Below, one piece after another: positions 34,603 to 43,511 of a stretch of 64,000 nt of DNA. Each line of letters begins with the position of its first letter. Position 1 is the stretch's first letter. The stretch lies in assembly GCF_014297335.1 (NCBI RefSeq), contig NZ_JACOQH010000004.1:196901-260900 (forward strand), given 5' to 3'. The notes beneath the pieces are model-generated. The model was not told the DNA's origin and searched no databases. It saw only the letters and a list, made by a program, of their open reading frames with translations. The position numbers and the translations under genes are program-made. This stretch comes from Roseburia_D yibonii. GTDB taxonomy: Bacteria > Bacillota > Clostridia > Lachnospirales > Lachnospiraceae.

Positions 34603-35426
34603 AATGCTTCACCTGCTTTCTCCAGTTCGTCCATCGCGATCCGGTATTCTTCATCATTTGGCGCCTTGCCATGCCATCCTGCCTGGTCTTCCATAAAAGA
34701 TACGCCCTTGCCTTTGATCGTTTTTGCAATGATCGCTGTCGGCATTCCCTTGGTCTCCCGCGCCTCTTTTAACGCAGCCCGGATCTCGTCAAAATCATTG
34801 CCGTCAATGTTGATCACATGAAAATTGAATGCCTCAAATTTTTTATCGATCGGATACGGGGAGCATACGTCCGAAACCGCGCCGTCGATCTGCAGATTGT
34901 TGTTATCTACGATCACCACCAGATTATCCAGTTTTCTCGCTCCCGCGAACATGGCAGCTTCCCAGATCTGTCCCTCCTGGATCTCGCCGTCTCCGGTCAC
35001 CGCATAGACACGGTAATCTTTCTTTTTCATTTTCCCGGCAAGCGCCATTCCGACTGCTGCGGAAAGTCCCTGTCCGAGAGAGCCGCTCGACATATCCACG
35101 CCCGGAATATGCTTCATATCCGGGTGTCCCTGTAAATAAGAACCGGTATGGCGCAGCGTTTTTAAATCCTCTTTCGGAAAATATCCTCTCTGCGCTAATG
35201 TCGCGTAAAGTCCCGGCGCCACATGTCCTTTGGACAATACCAGACGGTCACGGTCTTCCTTTTTTGGATCTTTTGGATCGATGTTCATCTCCTCAAAATA
35301 CAGATAAGTAAAAATATCTGCCGCAGACAGAGAGCCGCCCGGATGTCCGGACGCTGCACTGTGTACCGCTGTCACGATCCCTTTTCGGATCTCTACGGCA
35401 GTCTCTTTCAATTCCTGATTTGTCAT
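34590..35426 (-). CDS. transketolase, N-terminal (diphosphate-binding) subunit
   Basis: This 278-residue protein carries the thiamine diphosphate-binding domain. The conserved HSAASGHPGGSLSAADIFTYLY segment comes first, then SKGHVAPGLYATLA, MSSGSLGQGLSAAVG and the ThDP motif GDGEIQEGQIWEAAMFAG through to DNNNLQIDG. It pairs with the C-terminal subunit encoded next, as in many Clostridia. It follows the transaldolase-like gene by 20 bases. Confidence 0.95.
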   Translation of the reverse strand: MTNQELKETAVEIRKGIVTAVHSAASGHPGGSLSAADIFTYLYFEEMNIDPKDPKKEDRDRLVLSKGHVAPGLYATLAQRGYFPKEDLKTLRHTGSYLQGHPDMKHIPGVDMSSGSLGQGLSAAVGMALAGKMKKKDYRVYAVTGDGEIQEGQIWEAAMFAGARKLDNLVVIVDNNNLQIDGAVSDVCSPYPIDKKFEAFNFHVINIDGNDFDEIRAALKEARETKGMPTAIIAKTIKGKGVSFMEDQAGWHGKAPNDEEYRIAMDELEKAGEALCRK

Positions 35427-35446
35427 ATTTTTCTCCTCCGTTACGA

Positions 35447-36100
35447 TCAGTCGCCAAATACCGCGCGGTAATCCGCCTGGAATTTTTCAATGCCCTGATC
35501 CGTCAGCGGATGTTTTGTCATCTGCTCGATCACCTTGTACGGAACCGTTGCGATATCCGCTCCCGCAAGCGCGCAGTCCGTCACATGGATCGGGTTGCGG
35601 ACAGATGCCGCGATGATCTCGGTCTCATAGCCGTAGATGTCAAAGATTTCTGCGATCGTGCGCACGAGTTCGATCCCCGGTTGGCTGATATCATCAAGTC
35701 TTCCAAGGAACGGAGATACATAGGTTGCCCCTGCCTCTGCTGCGAGCAGTGCCTGGTTTGCTGAAAAGATCAGTGTGACGTTGGTCTTGATCCCCTCTGC
35801 GGAGAGTGCTTTCACTGCCTTTAAGCCTTCTACGGTCATTGGGATCTTTACGACCATGTTTTTATGGATTGCCGCGATCTCGCGTCCTTCTTTGATCATG
35901 CCTTCCGCGTCTGTGGTGGTCGCTTTTACCTCACCGCTGATCGGTCCGTCCACGATGGATGTGATCTCTTTGATGACTTCGGTAAAGTCTCTGCCCTCTT
36001 TCGCGATCAGGGACGGATTTGTGGTAACGCCGCAGATCACGCCCATGTCATTTGCTTTTCGGATATCTTCCACATTTGCTGTATCAATAAAAAATTTCAT
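35447..36100 (-). CDS. transaldolase/fructose-6-phosphate aldolase family protein
   Basis: This 217-residue protein of the small transaldolase (TalC/MipB/FSA) group has MKFFIDTANVEDIRKAND at the start, GVTTNPSLIAKEG, the Schiff-base lysine in VVKIPMT, the NVTLIFSANQALLAA segment and YVSPFLGRLDD. Members either transfer dihydroxyacetone units (transaldolase) or cleave fructose 6-phosphate. Beside a transketolase in an arabinose operon, the transaldolase role is more likely. Confidence 0.92.
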   Translation of the reverse strand: MKFFIDTANVEDIRKANDMGVICGVTTNPSLIAKEGRDFTEVIKEITSIVDGPISGEVKATTTDAEGMIKEGREIAAIHKNMVVKIPMTVEGLKAVKALSAEGIKTNVTLIFSANQALLAAEAGATYVSPFLGRLDDISQPGIELVRTIAEIFDIYGYETEIIAASVRNPIHVTDCALAGADIATVPYKVIEQMTKHPLTDQGIEKFQADYRAVFGD

Positions 36101-36138
36101 AACATTTTCCTCTTTTCTTTTTCATGTTTTTCCATATT

Positions 36139-36176
36139 GCAATTCTGCCGCACAGGGGAATGTACAGCAGAATTGC
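36139..36176 (-). other. intercistronic hairpin between araA and the transaldolase gene
   Basis: GCAATTCTGC and GCAGAATTGC form a perfect 10-base stem with an 18-base loop and no T run. It lies between araA and the downstream pentose phosphate genes. It may stabilise or process the mRNA so that araA is expressed differently from the rest. Confidence 0.6.
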
Positions 36177-36196
36177 CGGGTAAGGGTTTTGTAGGG

Positions 36197-37693
36197 TTAT
36201 CTATATACAATGTCTCCAAGCATAAGATCTTTCTTGAAGTCACGTATATTCGTATCTTTGTCGATGTAGACAGCTTCGATGCCCATCGCTGCTGCCCAGT
36301 CGCCCATCTGCTCTGCAGTCAGGTCATAGGTGAACGCGGTGTGATGTGCGCCGCCGGCTAAGATCCACGCTTCCGCGCCGGTATACAGATCCGGCTGCGG
36401 TGTCCAGAAATTGGTCGCTACCGGAAGCTTCGGCATTGGTTTTTCGGTCTTTTTGCAGTCCACATCATTGATGATAAGGCGGAAACGGTTGCCAAGATCG
36501 ATCAGGGATGTTGCGATTCCTTTTCCTTCTTTGGACGTAAATACCAGACGCGCCGGATCTTCACGGTCGCCCATCGTAAGCGGCTGACACTTGATGCTGA
36601 TCGGTCCATCAGCGATGGACGGGCAGATCTCAAGCATATGCGCTTCCAGAATGCCTTCTTTTCCTTTTACGAAATTGTATGTGTAATCTTCCAGCATGGA
36701 AGTTCCCTTCGCGTCCTTCATTCCCGCAGTCATGACTTTCATCAGGCGCACCATGGCAGCCACTTTCCAGTCACCTTCCGCTCCGAAGCCGTAGCCTTTT
36801 TCCATCAGTCTCTGGATCGCAAGTCCCGGAAGCTGTTTTAACGCGCCGAGATCGCCGAAGTGTGTTACGATCGCCTGATAGTTCTTTTCCTGCAAGAAAC
36901 GTTCAAAGCCAAGCTCGATCTGTGCCTGCACTGCCACATGGCGTTTGAATTCTTCCGGATCTCTGCCCTCTAAGAGGATCTCGTATTTGTCATAATATTC
37001 ATCTACCAGCGCATTTGTATCCGATGCGGACACTGCTGCAACGGATTCCGCGATCTCATTGACCGGATACGCATCCACTTCCCAGCCGAATTTGATCTGC
37101 GCTTCCACCTTGTCGCCTTCGGTGACCGCTACGTTTCTCATATTGTCTGCCACACGCATCACGCGGATATGGCTGCTCTCCACCACGCCGACTGCCGTGC
37201 GCATCCAGGATGCGATCCGCTCCTGCACCTGTCTGTCTGCCCAGTGTCCGACAACGACCTTGCGCTCGATGCCCATGCGGCTCACGATGTGGCCATACTC
37301 ACGGTCTCCGTGCGCGGACTGGTTTTCATTCATAAAGTCCATGTCGATCGTATCGTACGGAAGCTCCTCATTAAACTGTGTATGTAAATGAAGCAGCGGT
37401 TTCCGGTATTCCTGCAATCCGAGGATCCAGGATTTTGCCGGTGAAAATGTATGCATCCAGGTGATCACGCCCGCGCACTCCTCATCGGTATTTGCCTCGT
37501 TAAATGTTCTGCGGATCAGCTCATTGGTGATCAGCGTCGGTTTCCATACCACCTCAAACGGAAGTACCCCTGACTTGTTCAACTCGTCCACGATCTGCTT
37601 TGCGTGCTCCGCAACTTTTCTTAAACATTCATCCCCATACAGATCCTGTGATCCTGTGCAAAACCAAAATTTATACTGTTTTTGTAACAACAT
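36197..37693 (-). CDS. araA: L-arabinose isomerase
   Basis: This 498-residue enzyme converts L-arabinose to L-ribulose using a divalent metal. Visible are KFWFCTGSQDLYGDECL at the N-terminus, WMHTFSPAKSWI, the HTQFNEELPYD and NQSAHGDREYGH segments with metal-site histidine, FGAEGDWKVAAMVRLMK and GGAHHTAFTYDL near the end. It is the first gene of the arabinose catabolic operon, with a CAGGAGGG ribosome site and an AraR-type operator just upstream. Confidence 0.98.
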   Translation of the reverse strand: MLLQKQYKFWFCTGSQDLYGDECLRKVAEHAKQIVDELNKSGVLPFEVVWKPTLITNELIRRTFNEANTDEECAGVITWMHTFSPAKSWILGLQEYRKPLLHLHTQFNEELPYDTIDMDFMNENQSAHGDREYGHIVSRMGIERKVVVGHWADRQVQERIASWMRTAVGVVESSHIRVMRVADNMRNVAVTEGDKVEAQIKFGWEVDAYPVNEIAESVAAVSASDTNALVDEYYDKYEILLEGRDPEEFKRHVAVQAQIELGFERFLQEKNYQAIVTHFGDLGALKQLPGLAIQRLMEKGYGFGAEGDWKVAAMVRLMKVMTAGMKDAKGTSMLEDYTYNFVKGKEGILEAHMLEICPSIADGPISIKCQPLTMGDREDPARLVFTSKEGKGIATSLIDLGNRFRLIINDVDCKKTEKPMPKLPVATNFWTPQPDLYTGAEAWILAGGAHHTAFTYDLTAEQMGDWAAAMGIEAVYIDKDTNIRDFKKDLMLGDIVYR

Positions 37694-37730
37694 GTAAAAT
37701 CCCTCCTGATTATCTGTTTGTTTTTATCTT

Positions 37731-37760
37731 ACAACTTGTATTGTCGTCTTTACAAGTTGT
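37731..37760. promoter_or_regulatory. AraR-type operator over the araA promoter
   Basis: ACAACTTGTA and TACAAGTTGT form a perfect 10-base inverted repeat with a 10-base spacer, 38 bases before araA. The half-site core ACTTGTA recurs before the regulator gene. On the minus strand a weak TTGTAA/TAAGAT promoter overlaps it, so a bound AraR would block it. The element overlaps the end of the araR coding region. Confidence 0.75.
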
Positions 37761-38868
37761 TTTTTCTGCTTTTACAGGAGTCCCGGATCACCAGCTCCGG
37801 TTCGATCAGAATCCGGTCATTTCCACCTGCCGGCTGTCCGTCACGCATCAGGGAAAGCAGCATCTCCGCAGCCATTTCCCCGAGTTTTTCCTGCGGATGC
37901 GCGATCGTGGTAAGCTTCACCGCGCTGCTCTCCGCAATAAAGGAATTGTCGTATCCGGTAACCGAGACATCATCCGGAACCGACCGGCCGGCTTCCGTCA
38001 GCGCCCGGATCACTTCCACCGCGATCTGGTCATTGTAGCAGACCACCGCGTCCATCTGCTCTCCCGCTTCTGCCATCTGCCGGATCCGCTCATAGGGATG
38101 GATCGCCCGATCCTCCGTGTAAAACCACACGACATGATCCGGATCATAGGAAAGCCCTGCCTCCTGGAGCGCCCGCACATACCCCTTATGCCGGTTCTGC
38201 CCCTGTGTATCATCCGCCTTAAACACACCTAGGATCTCACGGTGTCCAAGCCCGATCAGATACTTCGTGATCAGATAGCCGCCCTTGCAATCATCCATCA
38301 GAATCTGCGGCTTATCCTCCATCTGCCGGAAACATCCCTGGATAAACACATACGGGATCTGAAATTCATCGAGCTTCTGGTACAGGTTCATATGTCTGCA
38401 GTAGATCTGGCTCTTACTCGGTTCGATGATCAGCCCGTCGATGTCTTTTTTCAACAGTTCCTCGAGGCATCTCGCTTCCAGTCTTCTGGAATTTTTGGTG
38501 TTCTTTAACAGAATGCTGTACCCCGCTTCCGTCATCACATGATCGATCCCCTGTATGACGCGCGGAAAGATGTAATCGGACAGATAGGTCGTCACCACGG
38601 CAATGTTTTTGGATGTTCTTGTATGGCGCACCAGTTCCGAGCAGAACGTCCCCCTTCCATGCTCTGCATAAATATAACCCGCGTTTTCCAAAATGAGCAG
38701 CGCCTTGCGCACGGTCTGGCGGCTCACACCGTAAGCCCTGGAGAGTTCATTCTCCGAGGGCAGTTTGTCCCCCGCCCGCAGTTTTCCGCTTACGATCTGC
38801 TCCTTTAGTTCTTCCATCAACTTGTAATATTTCAGCTTCTTTGTATTTTCCTCTTCCAGCATAGGCAT
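37750..38868 (-). CDS. araR: GntR-LacI type arabinose repressor AraR
   Basis: This 372-residue regulator has a GntR-type winged helix at about 12-80 (KLPSENELSRAYGVSRQTVRKAL) and a LacI/PurR-like periplasmic-binding domain from about 95 (VVTTYLSDYIFPRVIQGID) through DDCKGGYLITKYLIGLGHREI and VSVTGYDNSFIAE. This combination is the hallmark of Firmicute AraR, whose ligand is L-arabinose. It lies directly upstream of araA on the same strand, and half-sites ACTTGTA occur before both genes. Confidence 0.92.
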   Translation of the reverse strand: MPMLEEENTKKLKYYKLMEELKEQIVSGKLRAGDKLPSENELSRAYGVSRQTVRKALLILENAGYIYAEHGRGTFCSELVRHTRTSKNIAVVTTYLSDYIFPRVIQGIDHVMTEAGYSILLKNTKNSRRLEARCLEELLKKDIDGLIIEPSKSQIYCRHMNLYQKLDEFQIPYVFIQGCFRQMEDKPQILMDDCKGGYLITKYLIGLGHREILGVFKADDTQGQNRHKGYVRALQEAGLSYDPDHVVWFYTEDRAIHPYERIRQMAEAGEQMDAVVCYNDQIAVEVIRALTEAGRSVPDDVSVTGYDNSFIAESSAVKLTTIAHPQEKLGEMAAEMLLSLMRDGQPAGGNDRILIEPELVIRDSCKSRKNNL

Positions 38869-38917
38869 TTCCTCACAATTCTTCGCGGATCACGCTCACG
38901 GATCCGTCACATTGTAA

Positions 38918-38939
38918 ACTTGTACTTCTACTTGTACTT
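38918..38939. promoter_or_regulatory. direct-repeat AraR half-sites before araR
   Basis: ACTTGTACTT is present twice, at 38918-38927 and 38930-38939, with a 12-base period. The core ACTTGTA equals the araA operator half-site. A further ACTTGT lies near 38959. On the minus strand TAAAAT follows closely, so it overlaps the likely araR promoter. Autoregulation is inferred. Confidence 0.6.
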
Positions 38940-39027
38940 ATTTTACCACATTCCGATGACTTGTCACGTAATATTTTATATTTTTCTAAACTTCTTTAAT
39001 ATTTTTTCAAAAATGCTGTATTTCGTA

Positions 39028-39056
39028 TTGACCGGATTTTTGAAAAACCTTATAAT
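39028..39056 (+). promoter_or_regulatory. promoter of the ArsR-like regulator gene
   Basis: TTGACC at 39028-39033 and TATAAT at 39051-39056 are separated by exactly 17 bases on the plus strand, 58 bases before the ATG at 39115. Confidence 0.75.
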
Positions 39057-39114
39057 TTATTTATTAGAAATGTACATCCGTACCGGCTTGCATTTCACGA
39101 AGGAGGTACACAAT

Positions 39115-40065
39115 ATGCTTCATATTTTATCTTTAGATGACGGCCTCGATATTTTCAAAGCACTTGGCTCTGAAATCCGTGTGGAAATCGTAAAATTACT
39201 TCTGGAAAACAAGAGTATGAACATGAACGAACTGGCGAATAAATTAAACATCACAAACGGTGCCTTGACCAGCCATATCAAGAAGCTGGAATCCTGCGGC
39301 ATCGTCACGACATCCAATGAATCCGCCGGTCATGGCAATCAGAAGATCTGTTCTATTCATGTCGATAAGATCCTGATCGAACTCCAGCCCCCGGAAGAAT
39401 CTGAAAATGTATATAATACCGAAGTCAAGGTCGGACATTATTCGGACTATAACGTCTATCCGACCTGCGGACTTGCGACACCAAACGTGCTGATCGGCGA
39501 GGTGGACGACCCGCGCTACTTTGCCCATCCGGATCGCTACAATGCGGACATCCTCTGGTTTACCAAGGGATATGTGGAATACCTGATCCCGAATTTTATC
39601 CCGTTCTCCCAGAAGATCACGCAGCTCACGATCTCGGCGGAGTTAAGCTCGGAAGCTCCCGGTGTCAATGACGTCTGGCCTTCCGACATCAGTTTTTATT
39701 TAAATGACGTGTTTATCGGTTCCTGGACTTCTCCCGGCGATTTTGGCGGCAATGTCAAGGGCATCTTCACCCCGGACTGGTGGTATCCGAACTGGAATCA
39801 GTACGGGCTCTTAAAGCTTCTTGTCATCAACCGCTACGGCACTTTCATTGACGGGTTAAAGATCTCCGATGTCACGATCAACCAGTTTGATCTGGATTAC
39901 CGCAGCACGATCAAGCTGCGCCTCGGCGTGGACGAGAACGCGGAACATGTGGGCGGTCTTACGATCTTTGGAAAATCTTTCGGCAATTACAGCCAGGATA
40001 TCCAGATCAGCATCAATTACGCGCCTATGGAAAATGAGACAACCGGCCAGAAAGAAAGGGATTGA
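39115..40065 (+). CDS. ArsR-type winged-helix regulator with large beta-rich C-terminal domain
   Basis: The protein has 316 residues from an ATG with an AAGGAGG ribosome site; the frame extends upstream across the promoter and is rejected there. Residues 8-70 form an ArsR-type winged helix (ALGSEIRVEIVKLLLENKS, then NELANKLNITNGALTSHIKKLE). The rest, about 230 residues, is rich in Trp, Tyr, Asn and beta strands (WWYPNWNQYG, FYLNDVFIGSWTSPGDFGG), resembling a sugar-binding sandwich domain. It is the only plus-strand gene in the arabinan region and is likely a carbohydrate-sensing regulator. The ligand is unknown. Confidence 0.75.
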   Translation: MLHILSLDDGLDIFKALGSEIRVEIVKLLLENKSMNMNELANKLNITNGALTSHIKKLESCGIVTTSNESAGHGNQKICSIHVDKILIELQPPEESENVYNTEVKVGHYSDYNVYPTCGLATPNVLIGEVDDPRYFAHPDRYNADILWFTKGYVEYLIPNFIPFSQKITQLTISAELSSEAPGVNDVWPSDISFYLNDVFIGSWTSPGDFGGNVKGIFTPDWWYPNWNQYGLLKLLVINRYGTFIDGLKISDVTINQFDLDYRSTIKLRLGVDENAEHVGGLTIFGKSFGNYSQDIQISINYAPMENETTGQKERD

Positions 40066-40077
40066 AACTCCCCAGAC

Positions 40078-40114
40078 AAAAATTGCCCAGACCGTAAGGT
40101 CTGAGCAATTTTTT
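40078..40114 (+). terminator. terminator after the ArsR-like gene, likely bidirectional
   Basis: AAAATTGCCCAGACC and GGTCTGAGCAATTTT pair around a GTAA loop with one mismatch and are followed by T bases. A run of A on the other side lets it also end the convergent DUF6171 gene. Confidence 0.85.
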
Positions 40115-40125
40115 ATTAGCAGAAA

Positions 40126-40374
40126 TCACCATTTCTTATAGGGACAACCCGCCCGTTTTGCCGCCGCGCGCAGTTCCACATAACAGCCGCATGCCTGACA
40201 GGTCGCCTCCGTCAGATAATCACAGGAACGGCACGTCATAAGACGTTTCTCATAGAGCGCGTCCTCCGCGCGGTCCGCCTCCCGCAGAATATCTATGTAT
40301 TTTTTTACATATGCTTTGCCCTCTTCGCCTTCCATGTCCTGAAGCAGGCATTTCCGGCAGATCCGCTTCTCCAT
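40126..40374 (-). CDS. DUF6171-like cysteine-rich small protein
   Basis: This 82-residue protein has cysteine pairs CRKC, CRSC, CQACGC and a late GCPYKKW, able to bind one or two zinc ions. The pattern resembles the DUF6171 family seen in Clostridia. There is no signal peptide. It follows the GH51 gene by 28 bases on the same strand and may be transcribed with it. Function is unknown; a sugar role is not implied. Confidence 0.7.
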   Translation of the reverse strand: MEKRICRKCLLQDMEGEEGKAYVKKYIDILREADRAEDALYEKRLMTCRSCDYLTEATCQACGCYVELRAAAKRAGCPYKKW

Positions 40375-40402
40375 TCCGATCCCTCTTTTTCTTCGCGTTT
40401 TG

Positions 40403-41914
40403 CTATTTTACGCGGATCTCTGTCACGCTGCACGCCGGCAGAGTTACCGTAATTCCATCCGCAGTTACCTCATATCCGGTAAATGCCTGTTCTGTCACAT
40501 GATCCGGATCTTCAAACGTATTGTGCGCCTGCATCTGTTTATCGGTCACAATATTTGCTTCCACAACCTCATATTTCTTACCATGATCCGCAAAAGCGAT
40601 CTCCACTTTTTCTGCCGCTGTCGCGGACAGATTGTTTAATGTGATCGTGATCACGCCATCCCTGTCACGGGAAACAGACTCTGTAATATTTGGTACGCGC
40701 CACTCTTCCGGTCCAACCTCTCCGCTTCCGGACAGTGTACTGTTTAAAAGCTCCGCGCCCTGATGATGACGGTACATATGGAACACATGGTAGGTCGGTG
40801 TTTTTACCATCTTCTCACCCTCGGTCAGGATCACGGCCTGAAGCACATTGACCATCTGCGCGATATTCGCCATCTTGACACGGTCACAGTACTTGTTAAA
40901 GATATTTAAGGTCACACCTGCCACCAGAGCGTCACGCACGGTGCTCTGCTGATATAAGAATCCCGGATTGGTTCCAGGCTCGCAGGCAAACCAGGTTCCC
41001 CACTCATCTACCATAAGTCCGACCTTTTTGTCCGGATCGTACTGGTCAATGATGTCACTGTGACGTCTTACCAGCGTCTCCATGTAATATGCCTTGTTTA
41101 ACGTCTTATACCATACTTCCTCATCGTAATCGGTTGCACTTCCCTTGATCTCCCATCCCTCCGGATGTACATAGTAATGCAGGGAAATACCGTCCATAAA
41201 TCCATGGAGCTGTTCCGGTGTGTGGTCAAACGCCACATCCAGCACATTCTTTGTCCAGTGGTAATCATCGATGTTCGCGCCACAGCAGATCTTTTTGATC
41301 GGAGCCGCTCCGTCATAGTTGCGGACGTAAGTCTGATAGCGGCGGTATTCATTTCCATAATACTGCGGTGTCATGTTTCCGCCACAGCCCCAGTTTTCAT
41401 TGCCGACGCCAAAGTAATCCACTTTCCACGGTTCCTCATGTCCGTTTTGCTTTCTTAAATCTGCCATCGGGGAAACACCGTTAAACGTCATGTACTCTAC
41501 CCACTCGGACATCTCCTGCACCGTGCCGCTTCCCAGGTTTCCGTTTACATAGGTTTTGCATCCGAGCTGGCGGCAGAGTTCGAAATACTCATGTGTTCCG
41601 AAGCTGTTGTCCTCCACAACGCCGCCCCAGTGTGTATTGATCATTTTTTTACGTCCTGCTTTCGGTCCGATACCGTCTTTCCAGTGATATTCATCCGCAA
41701 AGCATCCGCCCGGCCAGCGCAGTACCGGAACTTTGATCTCCTTTAACGCGTCCACCACATCACAGCGCATCCCATTGACATTCGGGATCTCCGAGTTTTC
41801 TCCCACATAAAGCCCTTCATAGATACATCTGCCCAGATGCTCGCTGAAATGTCCGTAAATCTCCGGTGCGATCGTTCCCTCCATCTTGTTTTCATTGATC
41901 AGTAATTTTGCCAT
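40403..41914 (-). CDS. abfA: alpha-L-arabinofuranosidase, GH51
   Basis: This 503-residue enzyme without signal peptide is cytoplasmic. The GH51 acid/base is in VGNENWGCGG and the nucleophile in LMVDEWGTWF; WPGGCFADEYHWKDGIGP and the C-terminal beta domain are also typical. It removes terminal L-arabinofuranose from imported arabino-oligosaccharides. It lies downstream of the GH43 lipoprotein gene in the arabinan operon. Confidence 0.96.
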   Translation of the reverse strand: MAKLLINENKMEGTIAPEIYGHFSEHLGRCIYEGLYVGENSEIPNVNGMRCDVVDALKEIKVPVLRWPGGCFADEYHWKDGIGPKAGRKKMINTHWGGVVEDNSFGTHEYFELCRQLGCKTYVNGNLGSGTVQEMSEWVEYMTFNGVSPMADLRKQNGHEEPWKVDYFGVGNENWGCGGNMTPQYYGNEYRRYQTYVRNYDGAAPIKKICCGANIDDYHWTKNVLDVAFDHTPEQLHGFMDGISLHYYVHPEGWEIKGSATDYDEEVWYKTLNKAYYMETLVRRHSDIIDQYDPDKKVGLMVDEWGTWFACEPGTNPGFLYQQSTVRDALVAGVTLNIFNKYCDRVKMANIAQMVNVLQAVILTEGEKMVKTPTYHVFHMYRHHQGAELLNSTLSGSGEVGPEEWRVPNITESVSRDRDGVITITLNNLSATAAEKVEIAFADHGKKYEVVEANIVTDKQMQAHNTFEDPDHVTEQAFTGYEVTADGITVTLPACSVTEIRVK

Positions 41915-41950
41915 AGTTTTTCCCTCTCTTTCTACTTTTTGCGTGATCAG

Positions 41951-43489
41951 TCATTGCATATAGGACGCCGTGTGTTCCTTCAGATAATGTACGCCCCAGA
42001 TCGTCTCATTGTTATCTCCGACAGCCGAAAAACATAAAACCGGATTTCCGGCTTCATCATCCATTTCAATGATCACGCCCTTATAATCCACGCCGTCTTC
42101 TGTCACTGTCACATAATTGCTTCCATCTTCCACCGAAAAAGAGCCTTCCAGACTGCCGTCTATATTTCCATCCGCATGCAGCGTGACCTCTTTTCCCTTT
42201 TTGACCTTCGCATTGATCCCGGTTCCATGATTTAAGATATAATAGGTTCCGGTCAGATCTTTCTGCCGGTAGCCTTTCTCACTCAAAGTCTCCCCCGATG
42301 CCGCAAAGGGTGCTGCCACAAGCCAGCCGTCCTCATTCACAAAAAGCTGGTGTACACGCGGTTCATGCCCCTCCGTGCCATCATCAAAACGCTGATGGTA
42401 GACCACATACATCTTTCCGTCGGTATCGGTAAACGCCGACTGTCCGCCCGGTGCCATATAGCTCACATCGAGACTTGGCAGTGTATAGTTGCCCATCATC
42501 TTCACCCCATATCCGGAATGATCCAAGACCTTTTGCATCTCCTGTCCCTTTGCGTCCACATAGGTACCATCCACCTGATCCGAGCGGAATTCCCGGATCT
42601 GATAACCGCCATCCCGGTTCAGTCCGCCGTAGGATACGAGCAGATAATAATAACCGCTCTTTTCATCATACTGGATATACGGCCCCTCGATGGAATTGTG
42701 TCCGCCGCCGCAGAGCCGCTTTCCGTAATATTTATTGACATTGTCCGCCTCATCCGTCTCCGGATGGATCGGATATCCGGTCTCCTCATCCAGTTCCAGC
42801 AGGAAAATCCCGCCGGACCAGGAACCGTAGACCATCCACATTTTTCCATCCGCATCATAAAACACCGCGGGGTCGATGCAGTTTGGCCAGTCAATATTGT
42901 TAAATCCCCCGTGTTTTACATAGTCTGTGATCTTTACATCCTCACCCATGACGTCATAAAAATCCGTCTGTTTTGCCGTCTGTGACGTAAACCCGGAATA
43001 AAGGATCGTATCCTGATAGGTATAGGGACCTTTCGGATCATCCGCCGTCGCGAAACAGAGGTTTGATTTGATGTAGCTCGAGGTCGTACAAAAATACATC
43101 ACATACTTGCCCATCGCCTTATTGTAGATCACATTGGGCGCCCAGACAGAATAGCCGCCGTCCTCATTTTTCCCGACATAGGAAAATGCCGCTTTCTCTT
43201 CGTCGAACAGATTGTCAAAAAGCGGATTGCTCTTTCTCACTCCATCCGCAAAACTGTCCCAGTTCACCAGATCCTCCGATGTTCCTGCCGCCATATGACT
43301 CCCGAACAGATAATAAGTTCCGTCCTCTCCGACCAGAAGCTGCGGGTCATGGATCGCCGCGCCTGCATGAACCGAACCTTTTTTCACCTGATCCACCGGC
43401 ACCTCATTGTCCGTCACATCCCCGCAGCCGGCAAGCACTGCCGCAAGCGCAACCGCTCCGACTGCGCATAGTGTTTTTCTTCTTTCCAC
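41951..43489 (-). CDS. exported GH43 endo-arabinanase-like lipoprotein
   Basis: This 512-residue protein has a lipoprotein signal (LAAVLAGC, Cys22). The five-bladed GH43 propeller follows, with the catalytic base in AIHDPQLLVGEDGTYYLFG, the pKa-modulating Asp in CIDPAVFYDADGKMWMVYG and the acid in NSIEGPYIQYD. A C-terminal beta domain of about 110 residues follows. The pattern fits endo-1,5-alpha-L-arabinanases. It is the only glycosidase of the cluster with an export signal, so it is the surface enzyme that cuts arabinan before import. Confidence 0.9.
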   Translation of the reverse strand: MERRKTLCAVGAVALAAVLAGCGDVTDNEVPVDQVKKGSVHAGAAIHDPQLLVGEDGTYYLFGSHMAAGTSEDLVNWDSFADGVRKSNPLFDNLFDEEKAAFSYVGKNEDGGYSVWAPNVIYNKAMGKYVMYFCTTSSYIKSNLCFATADDPKGPYTYQDTILYSGFTSQTAKQTDFYDVMGEDVKITDYVKHGGFNNIDWPNCIDPAVFYDADGKMWMVYGSWSGGIFLLELDEETGYPIHPETDEADNVNKYYGKRLCGGGHNSIEGPYIQYDEKSGYYYLLVSYGGLNRDGGYQIREFRSDQVDGTYVDAKGQEMQKVLDHSGYGVKMMGNYTLPSLDVSYMAPGGQSAFTDTDGKMYVVYHQRFDDGTEGHEPRVHQLFVNEDGWLVAAPFAASGETLSEKGYRQKDLTGTYYILNHGTGINAKVKKGKEVTLHADGNIDGSLEGSFSVEDGSNYVTVTEDGVDYKGVIIEMDDEAGNPVLCFSAVGDNNETIWGVHYLKEHTASYMQ

Positions 43490-43511
43490 CGCACAACCTT
43501 CCTTTCTCCTT

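Noticed and set aside
37600..38232. A 210-codon plus-strand frame across araA and araR.
   Set aside because: It spans the end of two convincing minus-strand genes and an operator and has no protein-like features.
38920..39114. Upstream extension of the ArsR-like gene to an earlier ATG.
   Set aside because: The extension crosses a good promoter (39028-39056) and encodes a Phe/Leu-rich stretch; the ATG at 39115 has a perfect ribosome site.
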